NCBI GenBank assembly: GCA_010645155.1
Contig: CM021314.1
Span: 2,166,344 to 2,230,343, forward strand
Direction: 5' to 3'
From: Tigriopus japonicus
Lineage: Eukaryota > Arthropoda > Copepoda > Harpacticoida > Harpacticidae
Length of the DNA stretch: 64,000 nt
Under the pieces are notes generated by a model. It saw only the letters and a program-made list of their open reading frames with translations. It ran no database searches and was not told the origin of the DNA. Within the stretch, counting starts at the first letter, position 1; each line of letters begins with the position of its first letter. Positions 1 through 9,963 of the stretch are shown here, one piece after another. Made by a program: the position numbers and the translations under genes.

Positions 1-51
1 AACTTGGGACAGTAGGTGTCTTAATCTGACCGTATACATAATACTAACAAA

Positions 52-348
52 ATGACCATTCAAGACTACATATTTGCTAGATCTGTGATCGTAACAGGGT
101 GTTCTCCTTGGACCATTTACAAATATGACAACTATCAAGGAGAATCTTTGTGTTTGTACCCAAGTGACACGACCGAATGTTATCCAAGTTTCTATGCTGA
201 ACCATCGGATCTTGGATTATTAGCCTCTCAAGTGTCAAGTGCAAGGAAAGGATGCTTCTCGAAGAGGAAGATTTTTGGCAAAACCGTTTTTCCCGCCAAT
301 GGATCATCTAAGCTACAACATTCTTTGCAATTTCCAGGTGAAAATTGA
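52..348 (+). CDS. beta/gamma-crystallin-like protein, probable terminal exon
   Basis: The frame carries one clear beta/gamma-crystallin Greek-key motif: a Y-x4-Y-x-G signature (YKYDNYQG) about 24-31 residues in, followed some 30 residues later by the conserved serine strand (SQVSSARKG). Proteins of this fold are structural or calcium-binding and often secreted in invertebrates; the exact role here is unknown. A full domain has two Greek keys, so at least one more lies outside the window. The ATG at 52 may not be the true start: acceptor-like AG dinucleotides at about 80 and 97 (TTTGCTAG, GTAACAG) suggest that this is a last exon whose coding part begins just before the motif. Six cysteines make disulfides possible. 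The stop at 346-348 is followed by a polyadenylation signal at 381. The fold call is fairly firm; the exon start is not. Confidence 0.65.
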   Translation: MTIQDYIFARSVIVTGCSPWTIYKYDNYQGESLCLYPSDTTECYPSFYAEPSDLGLLASQVSSARKGCFSKRKIFGKTVFPANGSSKLQHSLQFPGEN

Positions 349-380
349 CCAAGTCATTTTTCATCAAACCTTATGGATGG

Positions 381-386
381 AATAAA
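381..386 (+). other. polyadenylation signal AATAAA
   Basis: Canonical AATAAA 33 bases after the stop of the crystallin-like exon. It fits a short 3' UTR and supports the reading of that frame as a terminal exon. Confidence 0.6.
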
Positions 387-1195
387 TTGTTGATATGTAA
401 AATATTGTTGAATGAATGCCCTTATGTAGCAGTTGATTATGGTACCTATTATTAAAAACATGATTCGGTTTAGATTGAGAGTAAAAAAGGTAAACGCAAA
501 AAAAGCGGAAACACAATCCAAAACGGAAAAATGAAAACAAGGACAGAATGAAATTGCTTGTTTCATATTTGGTCAATTTTGAGCGTTTTTCTATGTAGAA
601 AACACATTTTTTTAATTGTTTGTTTGGTAGCGCAATTTGTATTTCGTTTTTTGAAGCAAAATGAAACAAGACCAATCCTCTCTGACGCAGGTACATCTGT
701 GGTCAGTTTTTTGAATTTACTATCTCGGAGGTAAGCTACCTCCGGTACAGTTCTATTTACGTACACAGAAATGTCACTCCCAAACTGTTTCTGATTCAAC
801 AAGCTTGCTCTGTGTGTGCTATGGACATTGAGCACAACTAGTTATGTGATTCAGAACTGGAATTTGCGATTTCAGGGAGTCAATGGCGGAATTGCTCTCT
901 CAACTGTTATGCTCGAACAAGAGCAATGCATAAAGAATCAAGTCACCTGGCACCCTTGGTGCTGGACTGCTGAAATGAGCTCAAAACAAATCTCCAGTGA
1001 CCTAACTGGAGTGACATTTCTGTTATGGTCGGTAGAAAGTATAGAAATTTTAGTACACAAAACGGCGTCAACAGCTGACCACTTCTCCAGGCCCCGTGAT
1101 GCCATATGACAATTTATTTTGTATGTCATTTTCATAACAGGATAAAGCAATGCATCAAACTTAATCTCGAACTTAATGGAACCTAACCTAACCTA
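387..1195. other. intergenic, no gene seen
   Basis: AT-rich sequence. Short open frames here have no recognisable motif and overlap on both strands. A stretch near 720-760 (CTCGGAGGTAAGCTACCTCC) is a small palindrome resembling the repeat flank seen near 1435. Confidence 0.5.
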
Positions 1196-1620
1196 CATTT
1201 CTGTCTATAGAGTCCTTTAAGCGCAACCAGTAAAATAAAAACAACGTGCAACCTTTGAGCGTTATGAAACAAAATTTCAGTTCTTATATGTCCAATGAAC
1301 ATTGAGTAGTTCGAAAATAGGTCAAACTTTTGTGTCAAGGTGCAAATTCGAGAGCTAATAGTAAGGTGACCTCCCAGTCTTATGTACTGTGACCTCCCAG
1401 TCAGCTGCTCGTTGAAGGACCGTATATAGAACTGTACCTCTGAGGTAAGAGATTAGCAGTGCTGCCATTTGTGATTTAGGGTTTATGTTTCTTATCTCTC
1501 AAAACATCTGGCTGTGGTAAGCTTTCTTACCCAAAAACCTAAGCAAGGACAAATATTGAAATACTTTGGTAAAAATCGACTTCAAAACACATCAGTTGTA
1601 ACTATTGAGGGGAGTTTTTC
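1196..1620 (+). repeat. dispersed repeat, copy 1
   Basis: About 1196-1450 matches the reverse complement of 2805-3035 at roughly three quarters identity by eye; shared blocks include AAGGACCGTATA, GTGACCTCCCAG and GTGCAACCTTTGAG. About 1455-1620 matches 3041-3190 in direct orientation. The two copies therefore differ by an inversion of their left half. They flank a mariner remnant. No coding content is seen. Confidence 0.6.
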
Positions 1621-1744
1621 AAACTTTCTAACTCGGCGGAAACTACGATATAACGTAACTTTATGGAATAGCATAGCTGTTGCGTTCAATTTACTTACTT
1701 CATTGATGTATATTTACGGTCGGAGTGTAAAAATTACTTCGTAG

Positions 1745-2773
1745 GAAAGAGCCGGCGCAAAACGGATTTTATGAAGACAACTTCAATTCAAACAGAGTTC
1801 GACATCATCCAGCAGACCTTTCCTCAAAATATCTCTTAAATCTGCCTTATAAACGAACCATGTCATCAGGGAGGATATGGCGGGTGTAGAGCCTGTAGGA
1901 ATGCATCTTCAGGTCTACCGGCTAACTGCCACCCTCCAAACTCAACTCTTCAGAGTAAAAATTTAGCATTTGAACCGTCTTTCAATGCAACAATCAAGTC
2001 TACAAACTCAACTCTTCGGAGTCAAAATTTAGCGTTGAACTGTCCTTCAATGCAAAACTAGGCAAGCCCCGGTTCGATCCCGGTCTTGCCGAGTTCTAGT
2101 GGCCTGCGGTATTCAGTTACATGCAATAGTCACGGCCCTTGACGGCTTAAATGGGCGAACCTGGGGTCATTCCCTAGGGTGAGGTAAAAATTAATGCTTG
2201 TTGGCTTGTCCAAGTGGAGCGGCAATATCCCCATATGGCGGACAGCCTCTATCAGATCGCAGTTGCGAAGCTGCGTTCTGACTCCACCACAAACAAACAA
2301 ACAAACAAACAAAGCATCTTCAGGTCGCTGTTGATGGCCCTGGAGATGGTGGACACACTCACATCTCTGTTTTTTGTCAGTGTTGACATTGAGGTCCCTG
2401 GAGAGGCCTTATTTGATCTCTTGAGAGCAGCCACAAACCTGGGTGTCCTCTTCTTGTCACTTGGAGGAGCGTGGGACATCCTCTTGGCCACTCCCTCCTC
2501 TTTCTAGCACTTGTAGACATCGTAGATGGTGCTCCTTGGGTATTTGAGTGCCTTCACAATGACTGCAAGCTTGTTACCTGCGCAGGCCATTTCAATGATC
2601 ACTGCTTTCCTTGTTTGCTCCATTGCTGTGTTGGAAAGAATTGTGCTAAAAGTGGTACTATTTGAAAGCTAACAATGCAACCTTTCATATGCTATATAAA
2701 TGAATTCGCTACTCGCTCTACTTATTGGTCTGGAAGCAGTTAAACTTTGTCCGGATCTATCTGCAAGACCCTG
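1745..2773 (-). pseudogene. mariner-like transposase remnant, N-terminal half
   Basis: Read on the minus strand from an ATG at 2623, the frame encodes the paired helix-turn-helix DNA-binding region of a Tc1/mariner transposase, with the basic linker (SDKKRTPRF) and a second helix-turn-helix (VSVSTISRAINSDL). The right terminus (2736-2773) looks like a mariner TIR: it reads inward as CAGGGTCTTGCAGATAGATC, flanked by TA at 2774-2775. The frame has an in-frame stop between the two helix-turn-helix units and is interrupted by a SINE (1916-2313). Beyond the SINE it continues only briefly before stops, and the catalytic DDD half is missing. It is the same broad type as the copy at 36.4-37.7 kb, but a different lineage. 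Confidence 0.75.
1916..2313 (+). mobile_element. SINE with (AAAC)n tail and 13-bp target-site duplication
   Basis: The segment is bounded by perfect 13-bp direct repeats GCATCTTCAGGTC at 1903-1915 and 2314-2326. It ends in five ACAA/AAAC units, as expected for target-primed insertion. Removing it joins the two parts of the mariner frame. Inside, at about 2052-2084, is a tRNA-like B box (GGTTCGATCC) in a hairpin closed by GGCAAG/CTTGCC. Before that is an imperfect direct duplication of about 80 bp (ACTCAACTCTTC...CAATGCA). The order of A box and head is unclear, so tRNA derivation is likely but not proven. Confidence 0.75.
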
Positions 2774-2804
2774 TAGTTCGATTTCGAGTTCCATCGATAC
2801 TTAT

Positions 2805-3190
2805 ACGGTCCTTTAACGAACAGCTGTCTGGGAGGTCACAGTACATAAGACTGGAAGGTCACCGTACTAATATAGCTCCCAAAATTGAACCCTAACACAA
2901 AAAATTGATACATTTTCGAACTTCCCAATAAATATTGGATACGTAAAATCAGAAATTTTGTGTCACCAGGCTCAAAGGTTGCACGTGTTTTCTATCTTAG
3001 CGGTTCCGCTTAGAGGACTCTATAACAATGATTTCGAGTTGGCAGTGCTGCCAAATTTTATGCTAGTTGAGGTCTATTGCCTGTTGAAAAGCTTAGTTGT
3101 GGTCAGATTTTTGACCCTAAAAACCAAAATGGCAAAACTCTGCCAAAAATCCAACTCGAAGCACATCAGTAATGATAACTTTTAATTTCC
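2805..3190 (-). repeat. dispersed repeat, copy 2 (left half inverted relative to copy 1)
   Basis: 2805-3035 is the inverted counterpart of 1196-1450, and 3041-3190 is the direct counterpart of 1455-1620. It begins about 30 bases outside the TA next to the mariner terminus, so the mariner element appears to have landed within or between copies of this repeat. Confidence 0.55.
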
Positions 3191-3205
3191 GCCCTTAATC
3201 TTTGG

Positions 3206-4093
3206 CAAACCTGTTCAAGATACTTTGAAAAAGTATCTAGATAAGATAGTATTTTCTGCAAAGTATCTAAATAAAGATACTTTAAGATACTTTCCTGAAA
3301 AAGTATCTAGATAAAGATACTTTGAGATACTTTCCCGAAAAAAGTATCTAGATAAAGATATTTTAAGATATTTTCCCGAAAAAAGTATCTAGATAAAGAT
3401 ACTTTACGATACTTTCCCGAAAAACAAGATACTTCAAGATACTTTTCACAAAACGTATCTACATAACATACTTCTAGATACTTTTCTTCATTATGCATAA
3501 TGTCAAATTATTTGTGCATTATGCACATTAAAGTGGATGCATTATACATGTTAAGACTTGAGAGTGGACGCATTATGCACATTGAGAGTGGATGCATTAT
3601 GGACCCTTCCTCAAAGTGGATAATGAATGCATCCTCAGATTCCTCACTCAATGTGCATAATGTGTCCACTCTCAAGTCTCAACATGCATAATGTATCCAC
3701 TTTCAATGTACATAATGCACAAGTATTTTGACATTATGCATTATGAAGAAAAGTATCTAGAAGTATCGTATCTAGATACTTTTTGAGAGAATGCATAATG
3801 CATACTAAACAATGCATAATGGATGCTTTAACACAAAAGATTGAGAGAGCACATTATCTAGATAAAGATAGTTCAAGATAGTTTTCCAAAAAAAGTATCT
3901 AGATAAAGATATTTCAAGATAGTTTTCCGTAAAAAGTATCTAGATAAAGATACTTTAAGATACTTTCCCGAAAAAAGTATCTAGATAAAGATACTTTAAG
4001 ATACTTTCCCGAAAAAAGTATCTAGATAAAGATAAAAGATAAACTATCTTTTATCTTTATCTTTTATCGAGATAAGAAAATTGAACAGGTCTG
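3206..4093. mobile_element. non-autonomous hAT-type element (palindromic MITE)
   Basis: Perfect 8-bp direct repeats ATCTTTGG (3198-3205 and 4094-4101) flank terminal inverted repeats CARACCTGTTCAA, one mismatch in 13. An 8-bp target duplication with CA-starting TIRs is the hAT pattern. The interior has no transposase. It consists of about 41-bp units built on AAGTATCTAGATAAAGATAC at both ends and a central large palindrome of TGCATTATGCA-type units. Confidence 0.85.
3468..3785. repeat. large palindrome inside the hAT-type MITE
   Basis: Left arm about 3468-3595 and right arm about 3640-3785 are reverse complements at roughly 90 percent identity, around a loop of about 45 bases. Both contain CTTCTAGATACTTTTCTTCA and the alternating TGCATTATGCAC / GAGAGTGGA motif. 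The arms would extrude as a long hairpin. Confidence 0.8.
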
Positions 4094-4101
4094 ATCTTTG
4101 G

Positions 4102-4468
4102 TTGTTCTGTACATGTATCCACTTTGCTCGTCAAACACCTTCAACTTGGAATATATCAAACTCTGAACGATCAATTCGTTAGAGAACTCAATTTACAGTG
4201 GACAGTAATTATCATTTAGCTCCTAAATGCGAAGCTACAAGGTAACTAACTATTTATGAACTAACTACTTCGTAAATCTTTGAGAAACTCAACTCTGTAG
4301 TCAGTAACGTTATGGAATAGTTACGATGTTGGGGTTCAAAATACAATAATTTAAAAGTCAACCTGAATAAGTTACTCTATTAGCATAATATCGTGTATAA
4401 TAACATATAAGTGTAGCAATTGAGAGAATGAAATATGATTCAAAACAAATTGATTCTTAGAGTCAAGA
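4102..4468. other. intergenic, no gene seen
   Basis: AT-rich sequence with many stops in all frames. No repeat partner was noticed. Confidence 0.5.
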
Positions 4469-5582
4469 AATGGCAGCACTAGAGCTCTATATTAGAAAGA
4501 GTACAATCATATCCAACGCCATCTAGTTCATTCTGCTCGCAACTGCTTGCCGTTCCCAAAAGGATGCACGAGTACGCTCTAAGCTGAACAAATTTTCCAA
4601 AATATGAGACCAAGATAGCAACTTTTGAGAAACTAAGGGGCCTAGAACCCTTATGAAGGGGTCCAGAATGAACTGTTAGTGTGCTTCAAATGAGTTAAGA
4701 TTGCATTACTTGTAAAATTAGGTTTAAAACTTTAAAAGACATTAAGAGAATGAAAATCTATCCCCTTGGACATATTGATGCAAGTGGTGATGGCAACAAT
4801 GTGATTGGAAATGAAATTGCAGGGCTGCTGAATTCTCTTCCCTCTTGTGCTTGGCTGTCATGGTCATTGCTGAGAAAGAGCACAGGGAATTTTGTTCCTC
4901 TCTTGACTTCACCCCTGACTGCAATTTAAACTTGCCCACCTACCCATTGATATGCAAGATCACAGGAGTAGCTGGTGGTGGCCAGCAGGGGAGTCCAGTC
5001 AAATGCTTGCTAGCTTCAGATAGCTTGCCCAGCTTGCCCACTGGTTCTTGTTAAGAAGGGAACTGATAGGATTGCTGGGCCGGGCCAGCTTTCTCTCTCT
5101 CTCTCGCTCTCGCTCTCCACACTGAGCCTAGTGAACAAACAAGGAGGACTTGACTCAAAATTTCAGGGTTGAAAGGTGAAGAAAGGAAAACTCAACATTC
5201 TCCTCTCTATCAATATTCTACCTGACACATTTTTATGGTAGGAGCCCTGATTGCGAACCTTTTCTCTGAAAAGCATTGATCAGAGTGAGGGGTGAGATAT
5301 TCATTTTTCTTTTNNNNNNNNNNNNNNNNNAAGTGGTGATGGCAACAATGTGATTGGAAATGAAATTGCAGGGCTGCTGAATTCTCTTCCCTCTTGTGCT
5401 TGGCTGTCATGGTCATTGCTGAGAAAGAGCACAGGGAATTTTGTTCCTCTAAGTTGTTCAGCTTAGAGGGTACTTTTGCATTGTTTCGGGAACGGCGAGC
5501 AGTTGCGAGCCAAATCAACTAGATGGCGTTGGATATGATTGTACTCTTTCTAATGTAGAGCTCTAGGTAGCACTGCAAACTT
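4469..5582. mobile_element. element with long terminal inverted repeats, interrupted by an assembly gap
   Basis: About 120 bp at 4469-4590 is the inverted match of 5450-5582; shared blocks are AGAAAGAGTACAATCATATC and CCAACGCCATCTAGTT. The interior lacks a recognisable transposase and contains a CT-rich tract near 5090-5115. A 120-bp block (4782-4901) recurs exactly at 5331-5450, directly after the N run, so the interior is not reliably assembled. Superfamily not determined. Confidence 0.6.
5314..5330. other. assembly gap (17 N)
   Basis: Seventeen unknown bases. The sequence right after the gap exactly repeats 4782-4901 for 120 bases, which suggests that overlapping contig ends were placed twice. 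Confidence 0.95.
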
Positions 5583-5663
5583 TAAACACCTCTGCGAGAA
5601 TTACCTCTGAGGAAGGACATTCAAAAAACTCACTTCTGAAAACTCCTCAAAAGATACCTCTGC

Positions 5664-6044
5664 ATGCCCCAATATGCCAATAATGCATGGATGCATTTCC
5701 TATGCGAAACCGAGCCCTTCACCATCGGGCTGGCAAGGTTAGTGTCCAACAGTGTTAGGAACCTGACCTTTCCGGAGGCGATGTCTGGACACATGCTATC
5801 ATTCCCGGTCAAGGACTTGACAACACCCTATTGTCCTTGTACCGACTTCTCTTCGGAATATTGGCGGTCTCGCACTTTCGTCCGGCTTCCTGCCCAACTC
5901 CACCAAAGACGGGAACTGACGAAGGATCTGTTCAATCTGACCCATCCCATCTACTGCAATAACCAAGATTTTCATCATCTCCCTCTACCCAACTGTATTT
6001 GTACTGTCTGTCAATCTCCTCTTCATTTCTTTCATGTGCACTGA
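5664..6044 (+). CDS. unrecognised open frame, doubtful
   Basis: A 126-codon frame beginning MPQYANNAWM, with six cysteines near its end (CPCTD, CNNQD, CICTVC). No domain is recognised. No splice, promoter or polyadenylation context supports it, and it runs into a perfect palindrome at its 3' end. It could be a decayed exon or chance. Confidence 0.15.
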   Translation: MPQYANNAWMHFLCETEPFTIGLARLVSNSVRNLTFPEAMSGHMLSFPVKDLTTPYCPCTDFSSEYWRSRTFVRLPAQLHQRRELTKDLFNLTHPIYCNNQDFHHLPLPNCICTVCQSPLHFFHVH

Positions 6045-6182
6045 AACCATTCTAGTCAACTCACCTGTGATATCACTATATTATTCGTCTATTGTAACGT
6101 TTTTGACATGTCAAATGTTAAAAAACGTTACAATAGACGAATAATATCGTGATATCACAGGTGAGTTGACTAAAATGGTTTC
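6043..6182. repeat. near-perfect palindrome (MITE-like), about 62-bp arms
   Basis: The left arm, starting GAAACCATTCTAGTCAACTC, and the right arm, ending GAGTTGACTAAAATGGTTTC, are almost exact reverse complements around a loop of about 15 bases (GACATGTCAAATGTT). No target duplication is evident. It has the size and form of a very small foldback MITE. Confidence 0.8.
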
Positions 6183-6435
6183 GGCCCCCATTTTTTTGAC
6201 TAATATTCGAGTACAAAAAAATGCCGGCTAAGAAAACAACAAACAAAATATATTTGGCCATTTCCTTGTTGAAAAATTGAGAAGAAAAAACTTTTTTTTG
6301 TCATTTTATGTGAAAAACTGGTTTCGTTCATTTGCATCTGGAAAAAAAACTTTTTTGCCCATATTTTCCAACTTAAAAACTTCATTTTTCCAACTTGTTT
6401 CCGCCCTCTAAATATTAGTTTTCATTGATAATATG

Positions 6436-6645
6436 TGTTTTGCGACTCAAGGTCAGGTCAGGTTGTATTTTTTTTTTTGTGGATTTTTTCTACCGCTACA
6501 AGGAATGTGATTCCCTGTAAATTGAAGGATTTCTCCCGACAGCTTCAATCCGACCCCCAGCAGGATTCGAGCCTACGCCGTTTGGGGAAGCATTTATACT
6601 CGGCTCCTACAAGAACGCATTAGTACGCGCGGCCACTCTGGATTC
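6436..6645 (-). mobile_element. tRNA-derived SINE, minus strand
   Basis: On the minus strand the head (about 6545-6645) has an A-box-like GTGGCCGCGCGTACTAATGC and a B-box-like GGCTCGAATCC, as in class II (Leu/Ser) tRNAs. The 3' part reads TTTACAGGGAATCACATTCC, then TTGTAGCGGTAG, then an A-run. The same 3' motif follows the LINE at 39.1-40.1 kb (about 40275-40315), which suggests that this SINE uses that LINE's machinery. Confidence 0.7.
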
Positions 6646-6652
6646 CTTAATA

Positions 6653-8558
6653 CAATATCGTTCGTTTGGCTCACTCCCCACTACATAACAAAAGTCGACG
6701 TATTTCATGTGACTTGCTAATTGATTTCCGCCTTCGCTCAACGTTGCTCATTGTTGTGCGAGCTTGAAATTGAAATTGAACGCGAAAAAAGCCGATCAAA
6801 AGCAGTTGACTCTCACAACACGGGCGGTATTGAAGGCCAAGAAAAAGACAACAGGGCAGTAATGAAGGCCAAAAAAGAGCAGCCGCGGGCACTCTTGAAG
6901 GTCGGAAAATCGTATCGGGCAATAATGAAGGTCGGAAAAAGGCGACGCGCAGTCTCGAATTCTGATTCCGAAGAAAGCAAGACGAGAATGACGACGTTCA
7001 CAAACCGGTTTATGAGCTGAGTCAACCACAAGAACAAAACTTGAAAATACGTTGCCGTCTCAATTTTTACGAAGTATTCAAGAGTTAAACAAAAGCTCGT
7101 ATGTTATGATGGCAAAGCTCGATAGTTGACTTGCAAGTTTACTTCAGAGTGTGCTTGCCTGGTTTTCTCCATCGATTTGGCTTTTCTCGAATGTGACGGT
7201 CTGTTTCGATCTTGAAATTCCCGAATATCGATGATCGTTCCCTCGCCCGCTTTCAAAGCCGTCACCTCCTGATTTCAGCTACCCCACATTTCTCCTTTTG
7301 TCTCTTCCTCGCACCCTTTTCAACTCCGCGCTCAACAACAGGTCAGGAGGTGGGCAATTTTTTATATCAAATTCAAAGTAACACTGAAAGGAAGTTTCCT
7401 TGGAGTTGGTTCGATCGGCGTTGAAGTGTTCAAATGGGAATGCTTCAACGACGCCGGAGAACTTCCCTCTTCGCATGCTTCCAGTCATGCTTCTCGTCGA
7501 TCAAACCTTATGTTAAGGTCAAATTGTGAGAAGGTTGACTTGAAGTTGACTTGAAGTCTATGCTACTAGCACACCTTGGTGCACGCTAAACATACCAGCT
7601 AATATCATCCCACAGCAACACTTTTCTTGCACAATCTATAATGACTCAAAACATTCTTAACTTTCAAACTATGAAATTGAACCAATCTGTTCTGTAAATC
7701 TAATTGGGATTTTTAAGCAAGATTCCTAACCAAAATTTGGAAGTACGAGTTAAATTGAAAATCTAAAAAGGAGACTTTGTGCACTTCCAAAGACCTGACA
7801 CTTGCCAAATACTTGTTTTTGGTCTTGAAAGAACATTTTAGAATGTTGAAAATCAAAAGTCTTACTTTCAAAAACTTAATATTACAAGGTACGTACTCCT
7901 TACATTGTATTTGTTTGATTTGTAAGTTGGTTTCAAATCCGTGTAGAAAAGCTGATTCATCCATCCGATGCAAACATCATTCTTGCCTCTAAATTGAAAA
8001 ATCGAAATATGCGCAAATTGATTTCTCTCGATCACATCAATATGACCAAGCACTCGTCATTTATCATAAAATTGTTCGATTTAAGATTTACTTTAAAAAA
8101 TGTTTATTAATAGTTGTACAGACATCTTTCATGTGTCGTGAAACCCTGATCTAATTGCTTCACAACATTTGAAATTGAAGTATGATAATGTCCTAATGAT
8201 CCATGTGCCCCCGTGTTTTTAATCCATTGCAAAACAATCAAAATATTTCGAGTAATCTTTCGTGCCAGCTCCCTTCCCAAATGCCGCTTTGTTCAAGAGC
8301 CGGCTAGACTGCCCTTGATTTAAACCAAATAGTCACTTACCTGATACAGTTGCTTGTGCTTTCAAAAACTATTAATCTCACACGAAAACCTGAACAGTCC
8401 ATCCCCCGCTCACACAGACGTTGCTTCAAGACTGACCATCAGCTAACCAGTAACAAATAACATGTACCAGTGTGACGATTACAGTGCATTTTAAGGGGAC
8501 CAATCCATTTATTGATAGTCCTTTAAGTCTACATGAGTGAGCCAAACGAACGATATTG
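6653..8558. mobile_element. non-autonomous TIR element, copy 1 (1.9 kb)
   Basis: Ends are perfect inverted repeats of 24 bp beginning CAATATCGTTCGTTTGGCTC. A near-identical copy is at 62289-63682, which lacks about 512 bases present here (about 7091-7602). No transposase is seen. A 99-codon frame (6721-7020) is kept in both copies, but four of the five base differences noticed within it change the residue, so coding constraint is not indicated. Superfamily not determined; no clear target duplication, because the palindrome just outside the right end is also shared by both copies. Confidence 0.75.
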
Positions 8559-8560
8559 TC

Positions 8561-8744
8561 AATACCCCGAGTTTGAGAACGTCGAATTCAAGATCTAAGT
8601 GAAGACGGCTTCCGCTCTCGAGCTCGTCTTTCGGGTGACCAGTTGTCGGGCTAAAGCCCTCGAACTGGTCACCCTTCAGACGAGCTCTTGAGCGGGCCGT
8701 CTTCACTTAGATCTTGAATTCGACGTTCTCAAACTCGGGGTATT
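8561..8744. repeat. 184-bp palindrome next to the TIR element
   Basis: Arms starting AATACCCCGAGTTTGAGAAC and ending with its complement CGGGGTATT pair over about 70 bases, with a second inverted repeat inside (GGTGACCAGTT / AACTGGTCACC) and a small loop. The copy at 63687 has the same left arm but the inner segment in the opposite orientation. Confidence 0.85.
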
Positions 8745-8795
8745 CACTCACTACCACCATCACCACCAACAGCAGCAACAACAACAACTACCACG
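8745..8795 (+). repeat. CAN-rich simple repeat
   Basis: CACCATCACCACC followed by CAGCAGCAACAACAAC; trinucleotide-like low complexity just upstream of the exon at 8858. Confidence 0.6.
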
Positions 8796-8857
8796 GTATT
8801 AAACTGGGGCTTGGTAACCAATGATAAACATACACCAAAATGCTTTTCTTCTTTTAG

Positions 8858-9963
8858 GATTATCAAGCCGGAGACCTCGGAACCGACAGATAATGTGCGC
8901 TTGAAATCATCTTCCCAAAGGTAATTTTACACGTCCTGTAAAGATGGCTGACCGAATTACCTAACCTAAATAGAAACTCCAACTTGAAAGTAGTTGAAAT
9001 GTGATGAAGCTTTTTGTTCGGGAAATTGTTAAATATCATCTTCTGACCAAACTTTTAGTTTGCAAACTGTGAGTCCAATTATAAAGCGTGGTCTCGAAAC
9101 AAGAATCAATTAGTACGCAAATTTTATTGATTCAATTTCACCCATACCGAGGGAAGGAACTAAATTCCCGAAAAGTTCTAATATTTTTTAAGTTCTCTCA
9201 AGTATGACTTGTCGTTGTCATCTGTTACAATTTACATTCAAAGTTTTGCCATTTGAGGCCGCAATCTATTGCAAAGAATTGGAGTTGGGTGGGGTATGAC
9301 CTGGGATCGAAGCCAATAACGATTTGTTTCAAGTGCGTTACGACCATCTTCCTTACTTACAATATTTCTCCATGCAGCTATCTACACAGCTATGCTATTT
9401 TTTAATGCTTAGTAGGTCGTGGTTTGAGCCATAGGAAATATTTTGTTTAATTGAAGGGTTCTTTGTGTTTTTTATCCAATTTCTTTTTCAATGTCATTTC
9501 ACAAACGGTCTCGCCAAAAACGTCTTGACTTCTTTTCAGTACCTTGCAACCCGATGACCTACAAACCGGAACTCGATTCACCGTTCCATTGCTTTCGACG
9601 TCAATGCCATTGGTATCGCTTTCCCTTCCACCAGGGTTGGAAATCGTATGCAGTAATTGCAGGCAATCCATCACCAAACCGAATGAACCATCCAACGCAT
9701 TACCCACCCCAAAAGAACCAATTAAAGAGGAAACAACCCCCGATTTACAAGAACTCTATGCTGAGGATGTGAAGCCTGGAAATTTCCAATTGGAGGCAAT
9801 GAACGTAACGGAGGACAGGAGTGATCAAGATGACCATGAACCCCAGGTTGATCAATCCCCAAGTGAGGTTGATGAAGTCGAAGCCGAAGAAACCACAGCG
9901 GATTACGAGGTCGAGGAGGAAGGAGATTATTCAGAAGAGGAAGTGCTCCCACAAGAAAATTAG
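8858..9963 (+). CDS. 3' end of an unrecognised protein with acidic tail (two exons)
   Basis: Two exons fit together in phase. Exon 8858-8920 has acceptor CTTCTTTTAG and donor AAAG|GTAATT; exon 9540-9963 has acceptor CTTCTTTTCAG. The join leaves a continuous frame of about 160 codons to the TAG at 9961-9963. The visible protein begins with a charged stretch (IKPETSEP), then a proline/serine/leucine-rich segment, a CSNC pair, IKEE and VKPG motifs that could be sumoylation-type sites, and a strongly acidic C-terminus rich in D and E. No family is recognised. Upstream exons are not identified; the transposon at 6653-8744 would sit in the preceding intron. A distant AATAAA lies at 10365-10370. Splice consistency makes a real gene likely; function is unknown. 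Confidence 0.6.

Noticed and set aside
2252..2507. Plus-strand frames over the mariner remnant
   Set aside because: They are antisense to the transposase helix-turn-helix coding sequence.
6721..7020. 99-codon frame retained in both TIR element copies
   Set aside because: Most of the differences between copies change residues, the frame is an imperfect internal repeat (KAKK, KVGK), and recent copies would be open by descent alone.
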